A DNA stretch of 64,000 nt. Source: Sporocytophaga sp. (GTDB taxonomy: Bacteria; Bacteroidota; Bacteroidia; Cytophagales; Cytophagaceae). Location of the stretch: NCBI GenBank assembly GCA_024707265.1, contig JANQAB010000010.1, positions 434,001-498,000 of the forward strand, written 5' to 3'. Position 1 is the first letter of the stretch. The number at the start of each line of letters is the position of its first letter. The translations under genes and the position numbers were made by a program. This document shows, in pieces, positions 21,397 through 32,101 of this stretch. The notes under the pieces were generated by a model. That model searched no databases and had not been told where the DNA came from. It worked only from the letters and a program-made list of their open reading frames with translations.

Positions 21397-21863
21397 AATC
21401 TATATATAGCTTGAGTATATATAAAATTTTATAAAATACATCAGCACATCGACCATATACGACAATTTTAAATTGATGTTTTAAGCGTGTTCTAAAAAAT
21501 CTACAGACAGTAATTATATTTCATTAAAGTTTATTCCATTCAAACCTCTCAAATATTCATAAACAATAAATTATATGGGCTTGAAAATATATATAGTCAT
21601 AAAAATTATTTCAGCCTAATACTTTAATAATATTAATGAATGTATCCTTTTACATAATTTCCCGTATTGCACCAATTATCTATCAGTGAGACAAAAAGTA
21701 AATATTACTATAGGTAGATAAAAATTATACACTAAAAAAGTTATTCAACCAGTTAGGATAAAAAATCAATTATAAGGGACATCTTATTGCCCCTTATAAT
21801 TTGACAATTGTAATATTAATAGGATAACTTATAGAAATGTAGAGAAAGCCTGTTCTTTCAAAT
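21397..21863. other. Intergenic region with an inverted repeat
   Basis: 467 AT-rich bases between the OmpA gene start and the end of the DUF3703 gene. An 11-bp perfect inverted repeat (AATTATAAGGG, 21768-21778 with 21791-21801) lies 63 bp downstream of the DUF3703 stop. It has no T-run, so it may be a weak terminator or processing signal for the efflux operon. The rest should contain the promoter of the OmpA gene. No gene was found. Confidence 0.45.
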
Positions 21864-22235
21864 TTACCCCTCACCATAAAGTGATAATATTTCCTTAAGA
21901 TCCTTTGGGATCTCCATAGGTTTAAGAGGCGGAACATTAGCCCCACCTGTATTACCAAAAGGAATTTTACCTACAAATGATTTTACACCTCCTACAAGTA
22001 GACGGGGAATTTGTCCCATCACTTCCTTGCTACTTTTTATACTGATTCCAAACTTCAACATGAGCCAATGCGCATAGGAATGTTCTAAAGGATATGCCTG
22101 TCCAAGTATATGTGCTCTTTCTAAATGCCACCAAGCCATCTGAAGCTTTCCTGCTGCAAAGGTTTTGTGATACAACTTTATTTCTTTATCAAAATAAATT
22201 TTTAAGGTCTCAGGAATTTTAATGTAAAGTTTCAT
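21864..22235 (-). CDS. DUF3703 domain protein of the metal efflux operon
   Basis: A 123-residue protein with the DUF3703 signature: AGKLQMAWWHLERAHILGQAYPLEHSYAHWLML (residues 29-61, split here by a basic LK before FGISIKS), then RLLVGGVKSFVGKIPFGNTGGANV and a proline-rich end. The family is unknown in function but commonly sits in heavy-metal or mercury resistance clusters. Here it is the last gene of the Cus-type set, 72 bp after the second adaptor gene. The conserved histidines could suggest metal contact, which is inference. Confidence 0.8.
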   Translation of the reverse strand: MKLYIKIPETLKIYFDKEIKLYHKTFAAGKLQMAWWHLERAHILGQAYPLEHSYAHWLMLKFGISIKSSKEVMGQIPRLLVGGVKSFVGKIPFGNTGGANVPPLKPMEIPKDLKEILSLYGEG

Positions 22236-22307
22236 GATAAATAGGTTATCTATAATTCATTTAATAAAACTGATCGATTTAAATACTGTATAATTCTACT
22301 ATAAGTT

Positions 22308-23503
22308 TTACATATCAGACATATGATGCCCTTCCATAGGTATTCCCCCTTTCTTTAGAATAAATTCACTTTGTAAAAGGTATGAACCAGATATTACTAT
22401 AGTATCCCCTTCGTTTAATCCATGAATAATAGAAACCCTATTTCCGGTAACCTCTCCTATATGTACTTTTTTTGATTCATAAATACCTGATTTTTTCACC
22501 CAAACTGTGGCACCCTGACTATCTCTTATTACGGCATTGGATGGAATAACCAATGACTTATCATTTGACTCATGCCAATATACATAGGCTTGCATACCAG
22601 GTTTAACCTGTACATCAGGTTTAATATGAATCCGAACTATCGTAACAGTCGAACCGGAGGAAACCTGTGGTAATACTTCAATTACTTTTCCTTCGATAAT
22701 ATGGTTTTGTATACCTTCAACAACTACCTCAACTGTACTACCCTTTTTTTTATTTTTGAAATTTCAGAAGAGTAAAACTCTGCTTCAACCCAAAGCGTTT
22801 TATAATCCCTGAGTTCAACTAAAGGGGTTCCTTCCATCACCATAGCCCCTTCAGTAATGTTAATATTATTGATATATGCGGAATATAAACTTTCAATCGG
22901 ATATGGAATAACAGGTTTACTCTGATTTTTAATTGCTTCAATTTGTCTTTCAGATATCCCCCATAATTTAAGCTTGTTTATAGCTGCTTCCATAATAGAT
23001 CGATAAGTTATATCATTAGGATCATCTTTAAGCCTTTTATTAGCATGGATCAATTCACTTTGAGTTGAAGCCAGCATTTCTGAGTATATTTTATATATAA
23101 TAGCTCCTTTTTTTATGTATTCTCCTTTTGTTTTGAAATTTAACTGATCTATACGGCCATCCATTCTGGCATTGATAAAAATGGTTTTGTTCTCATCCTC
23201 TTTGACAATTCCTGTCGCATAAATTTTATTGTCGATATAGTCATACTCAGCTGTTAATGTTTTGATATTCGCCAGCTTTTCCTGCTGGGCGCTTAGCTTT
23301 ATCCCCTTTGAATTACTCATTTTAACCGGGGTTAATTCCATTTTACAGATAGGACACTTACCAGGCTTTTTCTCCATCACTTGCGGATCCATTGAGCAGG
23401 TATAATAAATGGAGTCACCATGTGTATGATCAGCATGACTGGTTTTATTTTCACAGGCAAATAAAACCATCAAGCTTAATAGTATCAATATATATAGTTT
23501 CAT
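22308..23503 (-). pseudogene. Second RND efflux periplasmic adaptor (CusB type), frameshifted
   Basis: A lipoprotein signal (LSLMVLFACEN) is followed by a heavy-metal-binding domain with YYTCSMDPQVM and GKCPICKMEL. Then come membrane-fusion-protein segments: beta-barrel strands, GRIDQLNFKTKGEYIKKG and an alpha-hairpin. The first frame ends after SSEISKIKKRVVQLR. The other frame continues with STVEVVVEGIQNHIIEG and runs to GITMEGHHMSD-like histidine/methionine-rich end, stopping at 22308. The break is at the A8 run (plus-strand T8, 22744-22751): one base fewer than needed, or two extra. The restored length is 398 residues. It overlaps the upstream adaptor gene by 4 bp, so they are translationally coupled. 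Confidence 0.85.
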
Positions 23504-24798
23504 TGTTGTTTTACTTTTAAAAATGCTTCACTATCTACTAAGTAAGAGGCTACAGGAGCAATACTATCATTTTCAGATAAACCATACAGGACTTCAGTCC
23601 ATCCACCTTCTGCAACTCCGGTACGAACTTCTTTTGCTACATACCCTACTTTGTCTTTTACAAATACAGCGGAAATAGATTTACCCAGATGCAGGACTGC
23701 TAAGTCAGGAATCAATATTTTTTTGTCCTGGGTTTTATTAACAGTAATATTTCCTTCAATAAGAGTTCCGATGATTAGATTTTTATGATCATCACATTTC
23801 AGATAAACCCTTACAGTATAAAAATCATTTTTGTCATCAAATGACTTTTCAATAAATTCAATATTCCCATTATAGGTGTCATTATTAATTTTCACTTCAA
23901 CATACTCCCCTTTTTTAATAAAAGGTATGTCTCTTGGTAAAATCTTAAACATAGCCCATACACTTTTTTCATTTGCTATTGTAAAAATCAAGTCCCCCTT
24001 TGTAACATAACTTCCCTCTTTAATTATAGACCTGTTGGTTTTCATTTCATCAGAGCCTTTTAACATTGTATTTCCATTGGAAGAATTAGGCCATACTAAG
24101 CCGTGAGCAGCAATGTCACTTCCCTGCTCTAAAAAGTGAATATGACCTGAATAAGGTGAATAAATAGGAATAGTTGCTTTAACTTCACCAATTTTTTCCA
24201 ACGCCTTAATAGTAGAAGCAGTCATTCCGAGATTGACCAACTTTTGATATAACGCATCCAGAATTTCCTTTTCACCATCGGTAGCTGATTTGTAAATAAG
24301 CAGATACTCATTTTGTGCAGTTTGCAATTCCGGACTATAAATTTCCATAAGTAACTGACCTTTTTGTACTCTTTCAAATTCAAACTTTGCGCAAAGCTTT
24401 TCTACTCTTCCAGACACACGTGCTGAAATACTATTGGTCAGATTAGGGTTATAGGTTAAATACCCCTCTGCTTTAATGTAATTTGCTATATTATTGATAG
24501 TTGGAACAATAGGTTTCAGAGAAGAAATGACCACCTGATTGGTTGGTTCCGCAAGATAACTTAATGTATCAATTTCCTGAGGCGCCAGTTCCAGGTCCAT
24601 CTCACATTTAGGGCAAATACCTGGCTTATCGGATACTACCTCTGGATGCATAGGACAGTAATACATTGCACTCGTATGTATTGTATCATGTTTCACCTCA
24701 TAGTCTTCATGTTTATCTGTTTTGGTTTTACATGAAGCAATAAGAAGAACCAATAATAGAATGATTGCAATATTAAAATATTTGTAGTTGCTTTTCAT
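23500..24798 (-). CDS. RND efflux periplasmic adaptor (CusB type) with metal-binding domain
   Basis: This 432-residue lipoprotein has a signal ending in LIASC. A heavy-metal-binding domain follows, with MYYCPMHPEVVSDKPGICPKCEMDLEL-type spacing: two CxMxP/CPKC motifs at about residues 48-68. Then come membrane-fusion domains with VSGRVEKLCAKFEFERVQKGQ and SPYSGHIHFLEQGSDI, and a C-terminal barrel. It links an inner-membrane RND pump to an outer-membrane channel; the metal-binding domain fits Cu or Ag delivery. Gene order places it after the TolC-type gene (26-bp overlap) and before a second adaptor (4-bp overlap). Two adaptors for one pump is unusual and may give a mixed adaptor ring. Confidence 0.88.
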   Translation of the reverse strand: MKSNYKYFNIAIILLLVLLIASCKTKTDKHEDYEVKHDTIHTSAMYYCPMHPEVVSDKPGICPKCEMDLELAPQEIDTLSYLAEPTNQVVISSLKPIVPTINNIANYIKAEGYLTYNPNLTNSISARVSGRVEKLCAKFEFERVQKGQLLMEIYSPELQTAQNEYLLIYKSATDGEKEILDALYQKLVNLGMTASTIKALEKIGEVKATIPIYSPYSGHIHFLEQGSDIAAHGLVWPNSSNGNTMLKGSDEMKTNRSIIKEGSYVTKGDLIFTIANEKSVWAMFKILPRDIPFIKKGEYVEVKINNDTYNGNIEFIEKSFDDKNDFYTVRVYLKCDDHKNLIIGTLIEGNITVNKTQDKKILIPDLAVLHLGKSISAVFVKDKVGYVAKEVRTGVAEGGWTEVLYGLSENDSIAPVASYLVDSEAFLKVKQQ

Positions 24799-26050
24799 AT
24801 TCAGCCTGCAAATGCAGTAGTTTTAAGGTGATGTCTTCATATTGATTTTTTGCCATCTGGAAATTCATCTGAGCATCCAGGGCAACAAATAGTTCTTCCG
24901 TATTTTGAGCATATGCTATCATTGCCAGATCGTAAGATTTCTTTAAAGATGGTAAGATCATTGTCTTATATAACTCCAGCTGGTATTTGGCAGATGAAAT
25001 TTCATTTTTCAATCCATAAATCATCCCTACAGACTCATTCATAATGGCTTGTTTCTGACTATAATAAGCTTTTACCTGATGATTATAAGCCAATACATTG
25101 GAACGATACATCTTTGATGACCATGGTGCGATAGGAATGCTCATCATACCCATTAAGGTAAACTGATTAGGATTTTCTCCGAAGGCAAACATATGGCCAA
25201 ACTCAATCCCAAAGTCCGGCCGGGATTTGTAACGTTCCACCTTTTGCTTCAAAAGTGTCACCTTGATATTATTATCCAATACCAGCATATCACTTCTGTT
25301 AGATCTTATCTGAACAGTATCAATTGCAGCTCTTTCATATTCTTTTATCACAATCTGTGAATCAACCTCAAATAAATTTTCTTCCTTTCTATTTATCAGA
25401 GAGCTGAGATAATACAACTTTTGTTTTCTTTCATTCTCTAACATGATTCGTTCATTCTGCAACTGAGCCTTTTGCGATTTTCCTTTATAAATAGTTGAAA
25501 GCATTTCCTGATTATAGGCCAATTTACTTTCACCAATAGTGATCATGGTCTCCAGAGTTTTTTCAGCTTCTTTCAGAATAAGAATTTTTCGATTGATAAT
25601 CTGAATTTCACTAAATAACTTTTTAGCATCATAAAGCAGCTTATTGGCACTTTCATTACCGGCTTCGGTTTCAATAGAAGACAAGCTTTTTAAATACTCC
25701 TGATTGGCATTTAATTTTGAAGGATTGGGAATCATTTGTTTTCCCTGAATCATAAAGCTACCCATACCAGGCATCTTTTCGTTCATTCCATTAAAAGACT
25801 CTACCTGAGGACGCCAATAGTATGTCTTATATGGTGTCATAAAAAAGCCTGCTCCTATTTGAGGCGCTTCCCAAGCTTTAGCACCTTCTGCCATTGCCTC
25901 CATGGACTTTGCCTGTTGCCTGTACATTTCCAACTCCGGATTCTGAGACAGAATCATAACTTTAACAGAATCAAACGTCAAAACTTGCGCCACTGCCTGA
26001 AAACATAGCATCACAAAGATTAAGGATAATATATATCTATTCTTTAACAT
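24773..26050 (-). CDS. TolC-family outer-membrane efflux protein
   Basis: About 425 residues. The start chosen at 26050 gives the signal peptide MLKNRYILSLIFVMLCFQAVAQ; an alternative ATG at 26071 adds seven residues. The protein is mostly long alpha-helices with heptad character (QAKSMEAMAEGAKAWEAP; KAEKTLETM-like; YAQNTEELFVALDAQMNFQMA), typical of the outer-membrane factor family. It forms the exit duct of the tripartite pump. It overlaps the CusA-type gene upstream by 14 bp and the adaptor downstream by 26 bp, showing tight operon packing. No repeat-length abnormality was seen. Confidence 0.88.
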   Translation of the reverse strand: MLKNRYILSLIFVMLCFQAVAQVLTFDSVKVMILSQNPELEMYRQQAKSMEAMAEGAKAWEAPQIGAGFFMTPYKTYYWRPQVESFNGMNEKMPGMGSFMIQGKQMIPNPSKLNANQEYLKSLSSIETEAGNESANKLLYDAKKLFSEIQIINRKILILKEAEKTLETMITIGESKLAYNQEMLSTIYKGKSQKAQLQNERIMLENERKQKLYYLSSLINRKEENLFEVDSQIVIKEYERAAIDTVQIRSNRSDMLVLDNNIKVTLLKQKVERYKSRPDFGIEFGHMFAFGENPNQFTLMGMMSIPIAPWSSKMYRSNVLAYNHQVKAYYSQKQAIMNESVGMIYGLKNEISSAKYQLELYKTMILPSLKKSYDLAMIAYAQNTEELFVALDAQMNFQMAKNQYEDITLKLLHLQAEYEKQLQIF

Positions 26051-29000
26051 CGAGTATTTCAATTTTTCCATTTTTATTCAGTTCATGTTCTTTCATCATC
26101 TCAAATACAATTGGAGTTACCAGAAGTACGTATATGATGGATGAGATCGTCCCTCCTATAAGAGGTACTGTAATGGGTAGCATAATATCACTTCCTACTC
26201 CTGTAGCCCAAAGAATGGGGACAAGTCCAAAAAGTGAAACAGACACAGTCATCAGTTTTGGCCTTAATCTTTTGGCTGCACCTATGATCACGTATTCACG
26301 TAAATCTTTATTGGTAATACTTTCTCTTGAGTTACCTTTTTCTTGCACAAGGTATTGCATTGCTTCGTTAAGATAAATAACCATCAACATTGCCGTTTCA
26401 ATGGCCATTCCGAACAATGCTATAAATCCCACAGCGACAGCTACTGAAAGGTTTATTCCATAGAAGAAAACCATAAATATGCCCCCTACAAGCGCAAAGG
26501 GTACCGTAATCATCGTTGCAACAGCCTCTTTTGCCGATTTATAAGTATAATACAAAACCATAAAAATGATAAAGATTACTATAGGCATAATGAGCTTTAG
26601 TGTTCTGTTTGCATGAATTTGATTTTCCCATTGCCCGCTCCATTCAATAAAATATCCCTTAGGCATTTGAGAGATCATCCTGTTTAGTCTTTCCTGTGTT
26701 TCTTCCACAGTGCTACCCAAATCACGATCACGAACATTAAATAAAACAGTACCCCGTAACATTGCATTTTCTGAATTGATCATAGGAGGTCCTTCAGACA
26801 GTTTGATATCAGCAACATCAGAAAGAAGTATTGTACCAAGCTGCATTGTCTGTACTGGAAGGCGCTTCAGATCTTCCAGACTCTCACGATAAGCCTGAGC
26901 AACTCTTGCATTTACAGAAAATCTTTGCCGACCTTCAACAGTTGTAGTAAGAGTCATTCCACCCAATGCACTTTCAACAACCATATTGACATCATCAATC
27001 GTGAGTCCATACCTTCCGATGGATTCTTTTTTTATCTCTATATCGATATACTTACCGCCTACAATAGGCTCAACATATAAGTCTTTTACACCATCCACAT
27101 CCTTCAATGATTCTTTTATTCTATTGGATAAAGAGTAAATGGAGTCTAAATCTTGCCCATAAACCTTGATACCAACATCCGTTCTGATTCCAGTAGACAA
27201 CATGTTTATCCTGTTAATAATAGGTTGTGTCCACCCATTAGTCACACCCGGAATCTGTAACTTTGCATTTAACTCATTGATAATATCATTCTTGGTAATT
27301 CCCTTTCTCCATTCTGCTTTTGGCTTCAGAAGTATTATAGTTTCTATCATACTTATGGGTGAGTTATCTGTGGCAGTCGAAGCCCTACCTGCTTTACCAA
27401 GAACATGTACAACTTCAGGAACGGATTTAATTAACTTATCCTGAATTTGTAATAACCTTTTTGCTTCTGAATTAGAAACATCTGGCAAAGTCACCGGCAT
27501 GAATAACAGAGAACCTTCATCCAGAGGAGGCATGAATTCTGAGCCAAGACGAGAAAGCATAAAACCTCCTGCAAGCAGCAGCCCTACATTAATTGCAATA
27601 ACTGTTTTTCTCCAGTGTAAGCACCATGTTAAAACAGGTGTATAAATTTTCTCCAAGGTCCTGGTTATTGGATTTTGACCTTCCGGTTTTAATCGACCTT
27701 TTAGAAAAAAAAGATATAAGGACCGGTGTTAAGGAAATGGCAAGAAAGGCATCAACCAATAATATAAATGTCTTTGTCCAGGCTAATGGATGAAACAGTT
27801 TCCCCTCCATACCTGTAAGCAGAAACACAGGTAAAAAGGAAGCTATCACCACAATAGTAGAAAAGAATACCCCAGGTCCGACTTGTTTGGATGAATAACT
27901 GATTACTTCCAGTCTCTCTTCAGCAGTAAGCGGATCTGTATTTCTTTTAAATAATTTTTTAAATAACTTTTTCATTAGTTTATTAAATTTCATACATCAT
28001 AATACCTGCTCCTCTATCCTCTTTTTTTCATGTTCTACAGAGATATGTCTGTATGCGTTTTCAACCATCACTATTCCGTCATCAACTACTACTCCAATGG
28101 CCAGTGCTATACCAGTCAATGACATAATATTGGATGAAATCCCGAATGCTTCAAGTAATATAAATCCGACCGCTACTGATATCGGTAATTGGATGATAAT
28201 GATTAAAGCGCTTCTCCAATTGAACAGGAATAAAATCACTATGATTGATACTGTGATCATCTCTTCATATAATGTTCCTCTTACAGAATCGATTGCTTCT
28301 TCAATCAGATTACTTCTATCATAGGAAACCTTGAGCTTGACTCCGTTTGGTAATCCTTTTTCAACTTCCTTTATCTTGGCTTTTATATTCTTAATTACCT
28401 GATCCGCATTTTCACCGTATCTCATCACTACAATTCCTCCGACCACCTCTCCAGTGCCATTCATATCAAATATACCCAGGCGTAAATCTCCTCCCATCTG
28501 TACACTTCCTATATCCTTTATTCTGATTGGTATGGAGTTTCGCATACTGACCGGCATGTTTTCTATATCCTCTCTATTCCTGATGTATCCAAGACCTCTT
28601 ATAATATAGGACATATCGGTCATTTCGAACTTGCCTCCTCCTACATCATTATTATTAGCCCTGACCGTCTTAAGCACATCCATGAGTTGGAGATTATAAT
28701 AAGTAAGTTTATGTGGATCAATGACGATCTGATATTGCTTTTGAAAACCTCCAAATGAAGCGACTTCCGCAACTCCCTGAACATTTTGTAAGGCAAACTT
28801 GATATACCAGTCCTGTAATGCTCTCTGCTCTCCTAAATCCATATCAGGAGCATCCAGATGGTACCAGAAAATATGTCCTACTCCTGTGCCATCAGGTCCT
28901 AAAGAAGGTGACACATCATCAGGCAATAACTTCTGTGCATAGTTCAGCCGCTCCAATACTCTTGTTCTGGCCCAATAGATATCTGTATTGTCTTCGAATA

Positions 29001-29286
29001 TCACATACACGAAACTCATCCCAAACATAGAAGAACCTCGGATATTCTTTACGTTAGGTATTCCCTGCAGATTGGAAACAAGAGGATAAGTAACCTGATC
29101 CTCGATAACCTGCGGGCTTCGTCCCATCCATTCAGTAAAAACAATCACCTGGTTTTCGGACAAATCCGGGATGGCATCAATCGGATTCTTTTGTATCGAG
29201 AATATTCCCCATACAAATAAAGCTGCTGCAATGAATAGAACAGCCCATCTGTTCTTAAGCGATATATCTATAATTTTCTCTACCAT
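26037..29286 (-). pseudogene. CusA/CzcA-family heavy-metal RND pump, broken by TGA and a frameshift
   Basis: The restored protein is about 1,080 residues with the full RND layout. An N-terminal helix is followed by ENQVIVFTEWMGRSPQVIEDQVTYP-type porter segments (interrupted here at WMGRS), VGHIFWYH and the NNDVGGG block. The transmembrane part has GIALAIGVVVDDGIVMVENAYRH and GPGVFFSTIVVIASFLPVFLL, and the second half repeats the fold (GQDLDSIYSLS, VGFIALFGMAIETAMLM). Two lesions interrupt it. An in-frame TGA lies at 27997-27999, after RIEEQVL. One extra T sits in the coding T8 run (plus strand A8, 27705-27712), which separates LISFF from LEKIYTPVLTW. The start at 29286 (MVEKIID) is preferred over 29325. 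It lacks SD-like signals, as its neighbours do. Confidence 0.9.
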
Positions 29287-29340
29287 AATTACAGGCCTGC
29301 CACCGAGGTGACAGGCTTTATTCATTTCAATTATTTTGAA

Positions 29341-29697
29341 TTACTTTTTTCTTTCATACTGGCAGCAATCAGGTAACTTAATGTAGACTGATTGACTTGC
29401 TTTGACCTTGTCAGTATCATGTCCTGCGTCTGCTATTAATTGATGAATTTTTTCTAAAGAAATTGAATGAGGGTTGTACTCCACTTTAACTATTTTAGTA
29501 TTCACATTCCAGTCAACACTTTTAATAGCAGGGTTTCCTTTTAATGCAGATTCAATTCTTTTTTTACACATCACACAGTTACCGGATACTTTGAATGATG
29601 TTGTTTCATAGTGCAATGGGTAAGCTGTTGCATTGGTAATGAATAATGTTACCAAAATGACATATAACAATGCGAATATTCTGATATTAGATTTCAT
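29341..29697 (-). CDS. Periplasmic heavy-metal-associated (HMA) domain protein
   Basis: A 118-residue protein with a signal peptide (IFALLYVILVTLFITNATA) and one HMA domain: FKVSGNCVMCKKRIESALK, with the metal-binding pair CxxC at about residues 41-44, then SVDWNVNTKIVKVEYNP and ISLEKIHQLIADAGHDTD. A CC pair near the C-terminus may add metal binding. It resembles MerP/CopZ-type periplasmic metal carriers and is the first gene of the efflux operon, 54 bp upstream of the pump start. Likely cargo is Cu(I) or Ag(I), by context. Confidence 0.9.
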   Translation of the reverse strand: MKSNIRIFALLYVILVTLFITNATAYPLHYETTSFKVSGNCVMCKKRIESALKGNPAIKSVDWNVNTKIVKVEYNPHSISLEKIHQLIADAGHDTDKVKASQSVYIKLPDCCQYERKK

Positions 29698-29952
29698 AGT
29701 TTATAATAGTTTTAAATTGTTAGATAATTAAGATCCATGAGATTACTGATTCAAAAGATGAATAGAAAGCAACAGAAAGCTGAATGACATCCATATCATC
29801 TCTATACGATCCGTAAACAAAGGATCATCTAATGCTGCAAATGCTGGCATTTAAATGAAGATTATGTTAATCTGGAATGCTACAATGAAAGATAGCACAG
29901 GAGGTATTCTTATATGAAACAAGAATATTCCGGAAGAGGTAATAAAAAAGTA

Positions 29953-30345
29953 TTAAATTATAAGGGAACGATTCTGTATATAAATAGGCGTTTTAGGTGG
30001 CCCATTTTTATAGGAGTATAATTTTACAGAATTTGAATTAATAAGTGCAAATTGAGGCTGCACTTCATAATTGTATGAAGGTAATAGGGCTATAGTACTC
30101 AAGTAATCAGCAAATACAAAATTGCTGTTGTGATGTATTTGAGAATCATCCAATGAAAAGCTGTACTGCTTATCCTGACAACAATCTTTTGATATTTTGA
30201 TACCGCACTTGCCACACCCCTTCTTATCAGGAGCAAAAAAAGATATTGAAGCTAATTTACCAGCACAATAATGAGTATACACAGCAAGTCCATTGCTGAA
30301 GACTGTGTATAACATTAAAACAGATATGATGGCAATTCTTTTCAT
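29953..30345 (-). CDS. HYC_CC_PP family protein
   Basis: A 130-residue secreted protein with the three family landmarks: THYCAGK near residue 25, CCQD near 56, and GPPKTPIYIQNR at the end. Extra cysteines (KGCGKCGIK) lie between. The hydrophobic N-terminus (SVLMLYTVFSNGLAV) is a signal or anchor. The family is found in Bacteroidota next to copper/silver efflux genes; its conserved His and Cys suggest metal binding (inference). It sits 255 bp upstream of the HMA gene, on the same strand; the intervening bases hold no other gene. Confidence 0.82.
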   Translation of the reverse strand: MKRIAIISVLMLYTVFSNGLAVYTHYCAGKLASISFFAPDKKGCGKCGIKISKDCCQDKQYSFSLDDSQIHHNSNFVFADYLSTIALLPSYNYEVQPQFALINSNSVKLYSYKNGPPKTPIYIQNRSLII

Positions 30346-30602
30346 TGATGCAAATATGGGCTTTTTCTTTAATTATGTTTTTACATTTTTATGAGGAATT
30401 GTTATAAAATTTTGACTGGTATTAAAAATCACAAAAATCCTTCTGAAAATCAGATTGATTTTAAAAATAAACCTTTTATTAAGGACCGTCCTTTAAGAAT
30501 ATTTTAACCTTGCAATTCTTAATAAACACAGATCCAGTCAATAACATTTTAAAGGCTCATTAGTTTCTTTATACATTCTTTCAATCCGAAATTTTAGTTT
30601 TA

Positions 30603-31892
30603 ATGAGAATTTACATTCTTATTTATTTATTCACTTTTGCTTTTAGTATAAAGGCAATTGGGCAAAAGAGCAATGAAGATACACTCAACGATGAAAATCA
30701 ACAAATACCGAAAACCTGGGGCACTATTGACCCTGGTAAAGGATTTCAGGTTGCTAAAACAAAATACGGTACAATAAATATCAGCTTATATGTATTGGCC
30801 AGATACCTCAACCAGTTACCTGGAGTCCAAACCTTTACAGACCACCTGGGAGTAACACATAAAATAGATCCTCGTAACGATATACAATTACACCGAATCC
30901 TGGCAAATATGTCAGGCTATATCTACCTGCCCAAGCTTTCTTATGTAGTTACGTTCTGGACAGTTAATTCTACCAATCAGGTGGCAATTGTCGGAGCTTT
31001 GGGATATTCATTCAACAAATCACTTAACTTCTTCACAGGTATATCAGGAAATGCTGGTACACGTTCCATGCTGGGATCCCACCCATACTGGTTAGGTACA
31101 GACCGTGTAATGGCTGATGAATTCTTCAGGCCAGGATTTACAAGTGGCGCCTGGGTAAATGGAGAAATACTACCTAAGATTTTCTATAAAGTCATGCTCG
31201 GAAATAATTTAAGCCAACTGGGAATAAATGCTGTACAAATCACAAGAAAGCTAACTCCATCTGTCAGTATCTGGTGGATGCCTACAACCGGTGAATTTGG
31301 CCCTCGCGGAGCATATGGTGATTTTGAAGGGCATGAGAAATTAGCTACACGCATCGGAGGCTGCTTTACATTCAGCAGAGAAAACAGATACAACGACCTA
31401 AGTGAAAGATCACCGGACAATACCCAGATCAGAAATTCAGACGGCCTGCTGCTATATCAGACAGGATCTCTTGCAAAAGATGTCACTGTTTTAGACGCTG
31501 ATTATAAATTATTCTCTGCAGATGCAGGAATAAAATACAAGGGTTTATTTCTGCAGGCAGAATATTTCTTCAGAACCCTAAGTAAATTTAATGCTGATGG
31601 TCCACTACCTGTAAGCTCCATATTTGACAATGGTTTCTACATACAGGCTGCATATATGATTCTTCCCAAAAAGCTGGAAGCATATACTGCTACATCACAA
31701 GTTTTCGGACAATTCCGGTATAGTCATGAATTCCTTGTCGGTACGAATTTCTATCCTGCAGATACAAGAAATTTCCGAGTTAATGGTCAATTTATAAAAG
31801 TATTAAAATGCCCTACAGGCAGTACATTTGGATACTATCTTGCCGGACAATCTGGCTATATTTTATCTTTTGCAGCTTCAGTATTCTTTTAA
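30603..31892 (+). CDS. Predicted outer-membrane beta-barrel protein
   Basis: This 429-residue protein has a signal peptide (LIYLFTFAFSIKAIGQ) and then alternating amphipathic, aromatic-rich strands throughout, ending in a terminal strand with phenylalanine (SFAASVFF), as outer-membrane barrels do. It resembles the phosphate-selective porin (OprP/OprO-like) group, but a specific substrate cannot be read. It is divergent from the HYC_CC_PP gene with a 257-bp gap. It may be an outer-membrane porin or channel; whether it serves the metal locus is unknown. Confidence 0.6.
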   Translation: MRIYILIYLFTFAFSIKAIGQKSNEDTLNDENQQIPKTWGTIDPGKGFQVAKTKYGTINISLYVLARYLNQLPGVQTFTDHLGVTHKIDPRNDIQLHRILANMSGYIYLPKLSYVVTFWTVNSTNQVAIVGALGYSFNKSLNFFTGISGNAGTRSMLGSHPYWLGTDRVMADEFFRPGFTSGAWVNGEILPKIFYKVMLGNNLSQLGINAVQITRKLTPSVSIWWMPTTGEFGPRGAYGDFEGHEKLATRIGGCFTFSRENRYNDLSERSPDNTQIRNSDGLLLYQTGSLAKDVTVLDADYKLFSADAGIKYKGLFLQAEYFFRTLSKFNADGPLPVSSIFDNGFYIQAAYMILPKKLEAYTATSQVFGQFRYSHEFLVGTNFYPADTRNFRVNGQFIKVLKCPTGSTFGYYLAGQSGYILSFAASVFF

Positions 31893-31919
31893 TAATTATT
31901 ATCAAAATCATTATCTAAT

Positions 31920-32101
31920 TTCATTCAGATAAAAGTAAATAAATCAGCACTACCTATCGAAATGTCAAGTTTCCATAAACAGGATCCCTTATGGCAAGGT
32001 AAGGCATTGCCCGGAAATAAATGGATAGGAATGAAATACATTGTTATTAATATCGAGGACAATTCAAAAGTAAAATTGGAGTTGTATATAGATACAAAAT
32101 G
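31920..32101 (+). pseudogene. Possible remnant of a secreted carbohydrate-related protein
   Basis: A plus-strand frame reads KALPGNKWIGMKYIVINIED, then KVKLELYIDTK to a TGA at about 32099-32101. This wording resembles part of a beta-sandwich found in secreted polysaccharide-acting proteins of Cytophagales, where WIGMKYIV and KVKLELYIDT occur together (recalled, not searched). There is no plausible start and no downstream continuation beyond fragments. The rest of the 31893-32534 gap shows no gene. Confidence 0.3.

Noticed and set aside
27997..27999. Selenocysteine at the TGA of the metal pump
   Set aside because: No selenocysteine-insertion hairpin behind it, and the position lies in a variable loop where no catalytic cysteine is expected.
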